DNA from: Osmia lignaria lignaria
Taxonomy: Eukaryota; Arthropoda; Insecta; Hymenoptera; Megachilidae
Length of the DNA stretch: 64,000 nucleotides
Direction of reading: 5' to 3'
Assembly: GCF_051020975.1 (NCBI RefSeq)
Contig: NC_135035.1
Span: 8,432,001 to 8,496,000, forward strand
In this document: positions 46,101 to 58,600 of the stretch, one piece after another
How the letters are laid out: every line of letters starts with the position of its first letter
Numbering within the stretch: position 1 is the first letter of the stretch
The notes under the pieces: model-generated
What the model was told of the DNA's origin: nothing
Databases searched by the model: none
What the model saw: only the letters and a program-made list of their open reading frames with translations
Program-made: the position numbers and the translations under genes

Positions 46101-49100
46101 AGTCAATAGAATCGATTCGAACCATGACAGTGACAACGTTTACATTTTACCGAATGGTTATCGTGAACCAAGATTGATTTTGGTTCGGTCACACCCACGT
46201 TTTGGCTAAAAGACAGACGTTCGATCGTTATCGTAGTGGTTAACCGATCGTTTAGTAATTGGCCCAACCCATCATCCCTCTGTTTATCTCTTTCACCCTT
46301 GTGTTTTATCCGCAACCCCTATCGTTTCATCTTTCCACCTGTCTTTTGTTTCATTTTTATTTTCGTAACCGAACCAACATCGTCAATAATTTGGGTCATA
46401 GCTTTATTGGAAGCACGGGTTGATAGCTAACGAAACGAATTGAATCGGAGTCGTCTCCCGTTTCTTTCCCCTCACTTTTGACGGACGCATCGCGCTGGTG
46501 ACGTAATCGTTCCGAATATTCGAAATGGTTCGGTGAACCAGAGGGGAAGCGTGGACGACCATTCGTTTCGTTTCGTTTAACGTAGGTCGGAATTTGAGCT
46601 GGGGAAATCGGACTCGTTCCAGTTTTCCTCGTTCTGCTGGATTTCCAAATTTACCTACGGATTCCCAAGTTCCTAGGTTCCCCAGGTCCCAAGCTGCTAA
46701 GTTCCCCGGGTCCCAAGTACCCAAGTTCTCAAATTCCTAAGTTCCCAAATTCCCAAATTCCCAAATTCCCAAATATCACGATAGGAGCAAGCAATCCGCC
46801 TAAGAACACCTTCCATCATGGACCTTGCCCATCCACCGGCCCGACCTTTGATCTATTTCCGGCCGACGACGGTGTGTCGCCACGACAAACCGTCATTTCA
46901 CCTCCGCCTCGCAGGACGTATTTCCGGCGACGTTAGTCAGCCAGTTTAAATACATCGCATTAACTGCTAACTTTTCGTCTCTCTGTTTTCCCTCCCCTCT
47001 CTACCTGAATGCCCGCTTTCGATCACCGTTCTCACTCTCGTCGCAGCCAAGTCGTATTTCTGACTGCTTCCCACTGACAGATCGAGGTTAATTGGCTGCC
47101 ATTAGGACGAAAATTAGTGCGAATTAGTCCCCGGACGATGAGTTCCGTCACTTGAATTACTGCTCACCAGTTTTGGTCTATCAGTTAATTAATCGTACGC
47201 AGCATCGTACCGTTACTCGCTCGCAAACACCCCGTTCGACTTGAAAAATCTTCCTAACCAGCTTGACAGATATCGCGAGTGTCGTTCTTCAAGTTGTACC
47301 ATTAATCATTCTAATACTCTCATAATTTTCCACTTCAATTACAATTCGAGTCCATTTCTAAATTATCCTCTTCAATTTCTATAGTTCCTCTCAATTCACC
47401 TTCGACAGTGTTTTAACTAGCCTCGCCAGTGACCTCCTAGTGACCTGATCTAACGCAGCACCGTGGCAATTGCACCAAATTAGACCGTCGCGTTGTAATC
47501 TACTCTAATCTAACTTAATCGAGTGCCTCGTTCCACGCGAACTCCCTTGGCTCCGTTAGCTATCATTGATCAACTTCTTGAAATTCCCTCGTTCTACTCG
47601 TTCACCATTTACTCATTGTTACATCTCTATGCAAACCGTAAACGATGCGAGTTAAGAGATGAAAAGACGAAATGGGTCACTCACCATCGTCGCTGATTTC
47701 GAGATTCGTGTAGCTGTCCCAGTGTAAGATCGGATCGTGGTGTGCGGAGGCGTGCGGCACAGCAGGCGTCGGTGCAGGTATGGGTCCGTCTTGACGCTTG
47801 GCGTCGCTGGCAAAGTACAGAGTCACCACGCTATCCGGAGGACATCTAGGATCGTCGCAAGCCACGTCCAGTTCCGATCGAGGGAAGGACACCACGTTCT
47901 CCGAAATCACGCACGTGTGGAACTGCGGAAACGAATACCGATCTCTGCGGATACCCAAACGATCTTTTTCTTTTGTTATCGCTGTGATCCACGTTTTTCC
48001 CTCCAATGTGTAACGAGACTCGGAAAACCGATAGGATCTCAGTAATTGCATCCTACGAAGATCGCGAGCTGGTGTTACATTTGAATTGGAAAAGTTTGTG
48101 GGAAACGATTTCTGTTACGGTTCGAAGGGTTTTTGAATTATTCGTTTGTGGGAATAAAAGAATTGTTCGTGGTTGAATTTATGTTTAAACGATATCATCT
48201 ATCGGATAGCTTTTATCGCCTCGTGCCTTACCTGCAGGGAGAACATCACTTCTCGGCTCTGCTTCGAGTACACCCTGTGGTAACATTTCACCAGAATGTC
48301 ACCCCTCAGACGTAGACCCCCGAGATTCACTGTGAATTCACGAGCATTCGTCACGGAATAGAGATCCGACGTGTAGACTGGAGTGAGCCCTTCGTACACC
48401 TTCAGGAAGGCTCGACATCCCGTGGGTTCGAACAGTGGTACACCGAGGACCGTGAGATGTGTTAAATACAAAGGCGACTGACTGATTCTCAACGAGCCAG
48501 ATAACAGACCGCTGAAGTATTTGATGTACCTGCGAAAAGGAAGAAAGAAATTTTTCAATTTAAACTTTCAACTTAATACCTCGGGGAACCACCATCAATT
48601 TAATGTAACAGACTAATTAAGACGAAAGGAACTTTTTCTAAATTTCGTTCAAGGTATTAAGCAGAAAATTTTAAATTAAAAAATTAATTACTAATAAAGT
48701 AAGAAGCGTATCGAATTTCAGAATGACGTTCGCTGGAATTAAAACACTCGACACGACAGAGTTATTAGCGCCCTAATAATGCTTCCCAGAAATCCCACCA
48801 TTTATATCACTTAGGTCAAGGTGAAACGAGCTTTTCTACCAGCTTTCATCAAGTAAGATAATCGTAACGACCAATTTCGGTTACATCACGTAACACTCGA
48901 GGGAACAAAAGAAACGGTCTAGGATCGTGTCTGACCACGAATGGACACTTCTACGTCGTGTAAAAATACCAAAGAGGTGATTATGAAACATTGAACAAGT
49001 ACGACATCGCATATGACCATGAATGGGCTTTTTTTATAATTCTTTCGTGTATTTACTTCACTCTCCGATACAATACACCGTGTGAAAATCTAAAAACAGC

Positions 49101-51764
49101 TGTCTATTATTAATTCCTGTGCTCATTGCACATGTTCCAATATACTGTGTGAAAATAACAAAAAAGGAATATGCCATGAAATCTTTTTGTAAAATTTTTA
49201 ATTACAAGGACTATAATGCACATTGTATCTATACTCACTGTACTGTTTTTATATTAAATAGTATCTTTGTACTTTCAAAATCAAAAATAAATTTATTTGC
49301 AACATCCACATAGGAAATTGAAAATTTCTTTCACCCTCCTAAAATCTCCCGAAACCAGAGACTGCGTACCACGACGATAGATACACCCGATCTGACCACG
49401 GTATTTCTAAGAGACCCCTATGGCTAAATAACCCTCGTAAACTCTAACCACGCATGTAAACCTGTCAACCCTTATCCATCCATACGAAGCATCATCAAAC
49501 ATGTATCACTCGCTGTCGATCCAAAGTCCTCGTCGCCTTTGGCTTTCCGTCGTTTGACGCGAGCACGATGATCGTAATGATCCCCCCATCGAACGGTCTG
49601 TCCTTATACGTATGGAACGTCCCCATGGGCACGGTATTCGCCGCTTCTTCTTCCTCGTTCCCCGACCGATCGAGTTTCCCCATTAATTCCACGAGCAGCA
49701 AGCATTTGCATGTCGTTAGCGTGGCCGTACTCTCGCGAACGTATGAATCCATTATCGAGGGAGAACCTTAGCCTTCCGGAGCATAAGCTGCACACCTTAG
49801 GTGCCACCGGGAACTGGTTTTTTCCCTGACGATGACCGCCGATCGTATCGGGCTTCGTTACGAGCGACACGCGAGTATTCGTGAGAGGAGCCCGCGAAAT
49901 TACGGCCGTGAACGCTCACGATGCTGTATAATCGGCAGGTACTTTGGCATCATGCTACTTTCGACCGCTCTTCCGTGTTTGTCGTGTGTATTACAAGTCG
50001 AAAATTAATTGAAACTCGGGGAGAAAGGTGCCTTCGGTAGCAGCGATACTTAGGTTTAGGCTTTCATCTCTGCAGAGACGAATAGTTGGCTACTCGAATG
50101 GTTTCAAAAAGAAAGAACCGTAATTGAAATTTATTTATTCGCGAAAATCACTTGCTGATTGAAATTAAGAAATTTCTCCTGCAATTGCAAGTATATTCTG
50201 GTATGTTCTGTATTAAAGAGATCGATGATTACGAGGATGACGAGGCTCGTAGACTGCACGCAATCTACCAGGTGTACAAGTACGAACGTTCAAGGATGCG
50301 TACGTAAACCTTGCCGGTATTCTCTCATGGGATTTATGGGACTGTTCCACGATCATTTTATTAACGTTACAATACGGAAAAGTTTTAGCTTCCGTTTCCT
50401 ATCAGAACATTTCATGTAAGTACCTCGAATAAGTCTCAGTCCAAGGCTGAAGGCTTCATTAAAACGAAAATGGTTACACAATTCCTAACTACAGATATCG
50501 GTGAATCGAAGAAACTAACAAGTTGAGAACAACCTGTGTATCAAAGATAAAAAAATCATAATTACTAGTTCATTTTTCAATCCTTGACATGCTCATTAAT
50601 GATGATATAATAATTTACGTAAAACAAAAAAGAGGAATATGCGGATTTACGAGCTAGTCGAGCACGGGATCGTGAGTTTTTAAACAAGGATCAAGGAACT
50701 TTGCGATTAATCATTTCCAGTACTCTTTCATGACCACACCCGTGAATATTCTTATCGTCGTATATCAACAACTAGTAACATCATGCTCTGCAGCCATTAC
50801 CTTCGATGCGACGGAACCTGCAGGGATCCAATCTTGTCGTCGAGGAATCTTCTCATAGCGAACCTGTCTAACGCCTGGTCACGTCCACCGCATATGCTGC
50901 TGTAGTTCATATACGCAGAAACAGCCACGCCCAATCGTTCCTTGCTTCCCCTGAAGACAGTCGAGCAATGAGCTTCCGGCTTTCATAGAAAACCATCCTT
51001 CGTCCTACGACAGACTCACCTGGCGTGAAGAACCACCACGCGATTCGGAGCACCGTTCAACCAGGAGTCCAGCTCCTTGCACAGGGCGCACAATCTCTCC
51101 AAACTGGGTGCCAATCCTTGCGGCCAACCTGCCTCCCGGGTGTTCGGTTCCCCCGGGCGACCCGGTGACGAAAGGTTGAATATCTGAAAGTTGAATCGTT
51201 CGATTGAGTTTTATAAAAATCGCGACTAAAGCGATAAAAGTCCAGGAATAATCTTGAGAATCTAGGAATTAAAGTTAATGAAAATGATAGTTTATTAAGT
51301 TGATAGCTAAAGATGATTTTCTTCTAAAGAACTTCAGCGCAATTAAAGAGTAATCCCCGTTGGATATTAACTGCCTGAAAGATAAATCTTATGCTGAATG
51401 TAATAATTGAGTTTTGCAAGGATTATCCGACGGCGCGCCGTTTATCTTACCATCGCTTCAGTTTAATAACGATGATTATTTAATAAAAACATTACGCCCA
51501 AGCGAACTACCATTAATTCACTGGCATCCTTTCAACGCTCACCATATAATTATCAGCATGCTTCCCTCGCAGGAGCGCCGTAGCGTGTTCAAGGACCCCC
51601 TGCGCATCCTCTCTGTACCAAAGAGCAATGATCCTTTCGGTGACGTAACAAAGTTCCATTACTTCCGTGACGCGACCTCCGCCCTTTCCCGATCCTGTCG
51701 TCGTCGCGTCCGCGCCGACGCCCGGCGTCCTCGCGGGTGTCGTCGCCGACGAGGACGTCTGTAT
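26026..51764 (-). CDS. by: Tensin (blistery homologue): PTP-like, C2, SH2 and PTB domains
   Basis: Integrin-adhesion scaffold. Sixteen exons agree in phase: 51543-51764, 51020-51183, 50801-50950, 48232-48529, 47685-47922, 35281-35564, 34557-35176, 31307-31520, 31037-31228, 29698-30294, 29049-29398, 27369-27474, 27117-27300, 26683-27048, 26320-26602 and 26026-26185. They total 1475 residues, or 1440 if translation starts at the Met at 51659 (MELCYVTERIIALW). The order is: phosphatase-like domain, with HARGSKERLG at the P-loop (Ala for catalytic Cys); C2 domain (YIKYFSGLLSGS, GDILVKCYH); the tensin motif GPIDGSLYAVV; about 700 disordered residues with Gln and Asn runs; SH2 (WYKPNISREQ, FVVRDSNS); and PTB (NVLYLFTMDTESLTGPQA to the stop). 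SH2 and PTB bind phosphotyrosine and NPxY integrin tails. The 12 kb intron 35565-47684 could hide alternative exons or promoters. My recollection is that the fly protein is shorter and lacks the PTP-like part. Confidence 0.93.
29520..29548. repeat. Perfect 11 bp inverted repeat in a tensin intron
   Basis: TATAGCGTGGT at 29520-29530 and its reverse complement at 29538-29548 are separated by a 7 base loop. It lies in the intron between tensin exons 29049-29398 and 29698-30294. No function is known. Confidence 0.7.
31521..34556 (-). other. Tensin intron, 3.0 kb
   Basis: Long overlapping open frames occur on both strands around 33000-33770. They show no recognisable domain or signal peptide and overlap each other, so I do not call genes. 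The repeat at 34365-34515 lies here. Confidence 0.5.
34365..34515. repeat. Degenerate short tandem repeat in a tensin intron
   Basis: Variants of gggtatt, gggaata and gagtact recur imperfectly on the plus strand over about 150 bp, just before the splice donor of the 620 bp tensin exon. Confidence 0.5.
40148..40179. repeat. (CA)16 microsatellite
   Basis: 32 bp of uninterrupted AC dinucleotide on the plus strand, in the large tensin intron. Confidence 0.95.
46660..46775. repeat. Degenerate aaattccc repeat
   Basis: Variants of an 8 bp motif (aagttccc, aggtcccc, aaattccc) become regular at 46743-46774. A related, weaker array occurs at about 43210-43260. Confidence 0.65.
48530..50800 (-). other. 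Tensin intron between the PTP-like and C2 exons
   Basis: 2.3 kb; no further exon was recognised. Confidence 0.4.
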
Positions 51765-54700
51765 CTGTAAAAATCAACGTCAATTTTTTTTAAATATAAA
51801 ACGTGAAACGAAATCCCTATTATCTCTTCTCTCGAGTCAGAATGCATAATGGAGGAACAAGAAACCTTGGAGAACTTGGGCGCGTACACGATCCTAACGA
51901 CCATAGTATCCGGCATGCCGGTGCCCTTATGGGAGTCACGGTGTCACATGGAATCGACATGAAATCCTGCCGCTTTAACGCGAACAACGCGTTTATCCTG
52001 ACAGCGAAGTCGGCGAAGAAGGATGCGAGGAGAACGCGGCACGACGGAATGACAGACTGGCTAGTATTGTGTTCCGCGGAATATCCACTGGTCCCGCCGG
52101 TCTTGTCCAATAGTTGCACCGTGTTTCTCGCACACCTGACGTTTATCTACATACGCTCCTTCCACCATCGAGGTTACGACTCGATGTAACGATTTCTCAG
52201 CGAACCAGCTATGATGTAACGAATTCGTCCAGGTAGCGTGACTTCAGTCCGCGCCGCTTCGCGCTCGTCATTAGAGGCGAGACGCATTAGCGAACAGGAA
52301 GGTGAGTCCAGTGTGTCGAATAACGCGACAAAGCGAGGCGCGCGAGTAAATCGATTTCAAGGGCAGACAGGAAAAATCGGGGACGACACGAATAACTTCC
52401 TTGTCCGTGAATTACCTATCTATCAAACAATTCTACCGGGGTCACTCGAAAGATCACCTGGATGAATTTATCGATCTTTCGAGTGAAATTCTGGGTATCC
52501 AGAATTCGAGGACCCAACCATCCTGAACGAGGATCATTAGTCCTCCAAATGAAAAATTAACTCCGTCAGGCAATATTACGACTTACTCGTCCATGACACT
52601 AGACAAATCGTTCGAATATCCCAACACGGTGGATTCTTTCTTTGGAAGGATGCGAGGAGACCCCCCGTCGATCTTCGAATCCTAAGCAAGCGTGAGAAAC
52701 AGCAAGGACATGCAAGCTCGGCTTCCAAGGAACGACAGCTGCGGTAGAGAGTGCAGAACGTAATAGCAATTTCACACGTGAGACCGAAAACGGTGGGAGG
52801 GATTTATGTTCGTAACAGAGCGGCGACTTATGCGCCTGCGAGGCTGGCCACAGAGCCGCGGCAAGCAGCTCGCCGCGTTATGATCCCATAAACGTATTTT
52901 TAGAGACTTCCTCTCTTTCCCACCCGTTATATTCCACCCTCTTGCCCTTCCTTTTCATCTTTCATGGACCCGAGCTGCCGGCCACCCGATGCCTTTCTCC
53001 TCCTCGACCACGTGCATCGTTAAATTTTCAATTTGCACGCGGCCACGCGTGGGCGGAAATCGCTTCTCGATTCATAAGGGATGAATGAATATTGTCCAGC
53101 GAAATAAAGGCGAAGAGATCGGTATTGCGCCGATCTAACCAGTTTCTACGAATTATTAATGGGTACTACGTTTCTCGAAGTGCAATTTCAAAGCTGCACG
53201 TGCTTAGACATAAGGAGCTGCATATCAAACCCTGCGATTTCGAAACATAGAAAGTCTGACGTGATTTGATGACATAAAAGTGTCGTAAAATAGTATTTAT
53301 GACATATCAATGCGAAGCTTAAAGTTTAATGGTTTTTCCTAGTTTTCTTTTTGAGGAATTTCTATAGTCAAATGTTGTGTTAGACGAAGCTAGAAACGAT
53401 AGCTATTGGCTACAGCATTAGTAGGAAGCAATTATTCGGGAGCGTGAACGTCGCGCCGGTAATGTCAATTATCGTTAATCCACGTAATTGCCGGCGGCTA
53501 ATTTCTAATTGGAAGCATAGCGCCAAGCGAGAGTGGGCTTTATCGTTATCGACTTCTTTCCGCTCAACGAACCTCGCAGAGACCAACATACTATCCGAGG
53601 TCCAATCGATGGTGTAACATTTTAAAAATTCGAAAAAATGATATCTTAAAATTGCCAAGATCGATAGTGTGTATGAAAGCTTAAATAGCCTTCATTTAAC
53701 TAATGCACACCACGTATCAACCTAGACCCATTTGATCATTATCTACATGGTCATCTAGGATACATAGTTTCATCACTCATTATAGTTCCATCAACGAAAC
53801 AATTTCTACAGGAATAGAATAATAAAATGAAATTGAAATTGTTACTGTCTCAGCGATCCATAATTTCAATTTGGAATTGCGAGAAAATTCTGAAAAATCA
53901 ATGCACCCATTTTCCCATAAATTTTGCTATCGCTATTGGCAACCTCTTCTCACAACACTCGGCAATAACCATTTACGAGCAATTGTCAGTATTCTCTCAC
54001 AACGTCGCGAGTTTTGTATCGAACGTTCTTCTCGACGTACATTTTCACAAGAATGGCTGCAGTCTATGAGTGGATAAGGGTTCCTAGAATGCGTTACACG
54101 ATTAACGTCAATATACATGGATTATCTCGACGGAGCATCGGTTGATACTTGCCCCGTTCATACGGTGCACTAGCTTACTGCCATTTTATCGAATAATTTT
54201 CACCGACGTCGACGTTAATCCGTAGAAAAGAACTAGCCGCCAGCCTAGGCGCTGGTATAATTTAAAAAAGTCTTAATAAACCGTAACTTGCCCCGAAGGT
54301 AGATTTTCAGTTTCCCTTCTGACATTACCCTTAATCTCTTCAACGTGTTGCATCCTTAGATGGTTATCTAGAAAATCGTGTCTTCCTAGCATCGTGGAAA
54401 AATAATATGTATGGTAATTGAAGGAGAAAACTGGCGAACGTGGCTTAATTAAGAGCACGACGAAGATTACAAGCTTAAACCTACTTATGCCCGATAAAAG
54501 GGTTGTAAAATACACGGCTATCGGAATAATTAGAACACTAAGAATAATAAATTACTGCTTTTAAGAAGGTTTGTAATCTTCATAAGGTCACTCGAGCAAT
54601 CGATCCTCCGAGTATTTTGACTGCTCCGGTAGCCTGAAATTTTAATTTCCTACCCTCTTAAATAATCTTATTTGGCCTGCTTCCATTTAACCTACTTCAA

Positions 54701-55608
54701 GCTGATTGAGTTTCAGGTAATTAACGTTTTGGCAGTAATTTTAGATCTAATTTCCTGCTAGAAATATTCTGAAGTACGATCTTATCTTTAATCATATACT
54801 GTTACAGTTTAATTATCAAACAATTTCTGATGATTTTCAGAGAAATCTAACGTCAGAAAACCATACAAAAATTCACCAGGCGTCCAAAAGGTTACGCGCA
54901 ATGATGAAATATAAATGACCTGTACTGGACAGAATCTCGAAGGCGATTTTCAAGGCGACAGGGCCAATTTTGTGTGGGGATCGTTCTTGAAATGCTGAGG
55001 AATATAGGAGAGGCACAGCCGGTTTGAGTGCTGTTTCGAATGTAAATAGGGCTACGATCGTGTTTTTCCGCAGAATAAATGAAGGCCTGATGCAATCGGT
55101 GCCACGACCGATACGAAGACGATTTCACTGATGCCCGTACCAAGGCACTTCGCTTTAATATTAAATATTTAGAGTGGCCTGTTACAAATGCTACGAGTCG
55201 CGACTTCTTATCGGCGACGATAAACCTTGCGCTCGTAGCAGATCACTTTGCATAACGATCGTTCTCGTCGTATTCCCGACTTTGGTAAACGACTGTTTCA
55301 TCGCCTGTACGAATTTAGAGAAGGGCAAACACGTGTAAATTTACCGAGGGTGGATTTAGATCTGTTTCATTATGGATGGGTAATTTATGGCCGACGAAGA
55401 AGCGCCGAAGCAATTTCGCGGCAGGCAAAAATGCAGGAAACCTCGTTGAAGATGATTTATTGAGAGAAAAATATTTCATTGTTTCTTTGGTCGAAGATAA
55501 CTTATGACTGGCTAGAAAACACGCAGAAGTAACCGCGTAAAAAGAAAATGATTTATGAAATTGCCATGGAAGAAATTTTTGTATATCTTTAATTAAAAAA
55601 TAAATTAC
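51765..55608. other. Upstream tensin intron or 5' region
   Basis: No coding sequence can be supported. Moderately GC-rich patches occur at about 52230-52340 and 52780-53060. Confidence 0.4.
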
Positions 55609-55671
55609 CTGTTGTTTGGATCTGGAGATGGTGTTAATATTCTTAGGTTGCACCTCGTAACCCCCATTGTG
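55609..55671 (-). CDS. by: Probable additional upstream exon of tensin
   Basis: 63 bp with strong splice signals on the minus strand: a T-rich tract with ttacag before it and gtaatt after it. It is a whole number of codons, open in the frame that enters exon 51543-51764 at phase 0, and would encode HNGGYEVQP...SRSKQQ. It would lie directly before the IQTSSS start of that exon. I recognise no homology. It could be an alternative 5' exon. Confidence 0.5.
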
Positions 55672-58600
55672 CTGTAACAAAAAAAAAAGTAATAAATTCA
55701 ATGGTCATCGATTGAAAAAAAAAGAAGATAACGTATACAGGGCGTAAATTATTCCTATTGTTCGACCGAAAACAACTGTTGCATAAATACAGCCTATCCA
55801 CAGTTCGATCTACGCCACGTTCAATAACAAACATAATCGATCTCGGCTGTTTCATTTCTCGTAAATCTACCGGTAGAAAAACAAATTTCGTCCGACGGGG
55901 TGTCTCGATTCGATTGGTCGATATATCGATCGTACACGATCTTATCGAAAGGAGAAGGACGTCGAGGCGGCGTCGAAAAGCTTGCTGCGAAACGACGACA
56001 CCCACGCACCTCGCTCTCTATATGGAGGGCAGTATGCCAAACCGTGAATGCGATACGATGCAGAAGAGTCTCCGTTTCCTCCCGCAACGGCGTCTCGTCC
56101 TTAAGGTTATTGTTCACGGTGTCCTGGCGCGTGTCACCGCAGCGACAGCAATTTGCTCGAAGCCATGCGCGTGACAGCGAGCTACTGTTCGAGTTTGTCA
56201 TCGTTTCCTGCATGAAACACCGATCAAATTCCTTCTGAATATTTCTCTTATTCGATTTACTGATAATTCTTCATGAAATTTTATGTTAACTTCTTCCTCG
56301 AAATAATGATAAGGAATTTCAAGAATTGTTTGGAATGAAAAATTGAGCAATTGAAGATTTTCATTTGAAAATTTTGGGAGTTGTTCGAAATGTAGCGCAA
56401 CCACGTGTCCGTTCTACGTCGGCGCCGTGGCACCGTGCTCATTACGAATTGTTCCGCAACATCGGGCACCGCCTTGCTCTTCCTTCCTTCCGTTTTCCCT
56501 ATGTTTTTCTCCGAAAGCAGCGGAAACTTTGCCAAATGTATTCGAGGATGATTCACCGACGAAAATCACGCCGTTAATCTCTCGCCGCCTGTCGAGCAGA
56601 TTTCGTCCGTCTTTTCCTCATGCCTTGTTCGCCTTTCGATTACGCTCGTTCTTTTCATACGTCACAGAAAACCCTTCATTCAATCTAATTAAATCTTCTT
56701 CAACAATCAACTTTCCACCACTTCCACTTTTTCTTCCTCCTGAAATTTCCAACACACATGGTATTCTCTTTTCTCCAACCATACAGCAGGGTATCCTTCT
56801 GACATTTGTAAATTTTAATTAAAAAAATTCTTTGTATTCCTTGAAAAATTGATTTCAGTACACCTGTGCAGATCCAGGCACTCAAGGTCACCGTCTTGCA
56901 ACCAGCCTCCAGCAAACACGCTTCTCTTCTCACCCTTAAACGTCGAGGAACGTCCTCGAAACGTATCCTCAATTATTCCTTGTTTAATTGTTTATTATTT
57001 TATGCACATAAGGAGAGACGACACTCAGTTAATCAGTGAAGAATAGCAAAAGAACGATGGTGAACGAGAGAGAATCACGCGACCTGGGTCAACCGGCACG
57101 AACGTCTGCGCCACACGGGAGCCGCCCCGGCGCTGCGGCCGGATAGAGGGTTGAAAGCCTGCATCTCGCCTCCAGAGGACGTTCACGGGGGTTGGAAGAG
57201 GGTCGAGAGGCGGAGGGAAGGCGACACGTAGCCATGGAGACGGGAAGCAGCGTCCCGAGGTTGCACGCAAGCTTGATCCTGCGCCGCGGATTCTACAGGA
57301 TCGCGCGAGTTCCCGTGCGCGGCACAGGGATAAGGGTTGGAGACGAGTTCGAGTAGGTCGAGTGCCACTCCCTGTAAATATAATTATCCGCGGAATAGCC
57401 GTATCGCGAAATCCAGCCCGTTACGCGCGATCGGAACTTTAAGGAAGGGAAAGGAACATTTTTATTTTTTTAAAAGAAAATTTGAAGCGGAATTTTTTTA
57501 ATTGCCTAATATACCGCGCTAATATTTTTGAATGGTGAAAGGGTTAATTATAGTTTGAAATTGAGGCTGATTTATGAATGTTTTTGATAGGTGTTTGAAG
57601 TTATTTGACGCGGTTTGAAGCGAATCTAAAGCGGTGGATACATTTGGAAGCAGTCGAGATATATAATCTGAATCTTCTGGCAATTTTCGCGGGTGATAAA
57701 TATGAATCATCTTCCATCTCGTTGTGCAAGATCCCGCTACGAAAGTTTAATGATACTCTCAGAGAAGCTGCCTCAAGATTCAACGCTTTTTATTTAATTT
57801 TAGCCAGTCCGATTTATCTTGGCGTTATCCATCATGAATAATCATGAGATGAAAAACAAGAGAAAAAGAACGGACATGGGTATACATTAAAAGGTTATTC
57901 TGCGTGTCAAAAACAGAATCCGCATTAATGATGTTATAAATTTAACACTTTCTGACATTCACTCCTCTCATTTAGCACGCAATCTTATAATTGCGTAATA
58001 TTTCATACGATCGTACTTAAATTAAAAAAAGAAACAAAATAATGAAGCAACAATAATAATAATTAGAAATTATCAATGGAATTGGATGAAATTTCAATAA
58101 TAGCCTGAACAAAGTTGGAACCGAATTTCATAACTGAATGCAACATTGAACAATAAGAAAATCCATCTTGAGGATTGAAACGAAATTGGCCACTGTCTGT
58201 TTCTACTCAAACTGAACGGACGAGGAGAATATTTTATGAGACTATAAATCACCTTAACTATCCCATAGGCCTTCGCGGGTAGAACACGTTTAACCAGGAC
58301 TAGATGGTTGGATAAATGGGTATCCTTGCCCAGAGAGTGGTGCGAATAAAGATGCGAAACATAATAATTCACGGTAGCCGTGAAAATGTCAAGGCGAGTA
58401 ATAAATAAATAAATGATTTTTAATTTTCTTCAGCAAAAGTGGATTGAAAAAGAAATATTGCCGCCTTCCGCATTATTCTTTCATCTTGATCGATGGACAC
58501 TTTATCAAATGAAATCGAATTTATTTCTCAAACGAAAGACCAGCGTCTTTCTGCCCGCACCAGCTGCAGAACGATATTTTAATTCAACGAATATGTAATA

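Larger units (their letters stand above)
35565..47684 (-). other. Tensin intron, 12.1 kb
   Basis: This largest intron separates the PTP-like/C2 half from the disordered, SH2 and PTB half. I see no independent gene. Contents of note are a possible coding exon at 36055-36210, a (CA)16 tract at 40148-40179 and a short repeat at 46660-46775. Confidence 0.6.

Noticed and set aside
51820..52189. Open frames upstream of tensin exon 51543-51764
   Set aside because: No similarity to tensin N-termini and no matching splice sites. The true exon lies in another frame at 51543-51764.
57183..57371. Coding exon in the GC-rich island
   Set aside because: All three frames are largely open and no exit phase fits the next exon convincingly. 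It is kept only as a possible 5' UTR or promoter.
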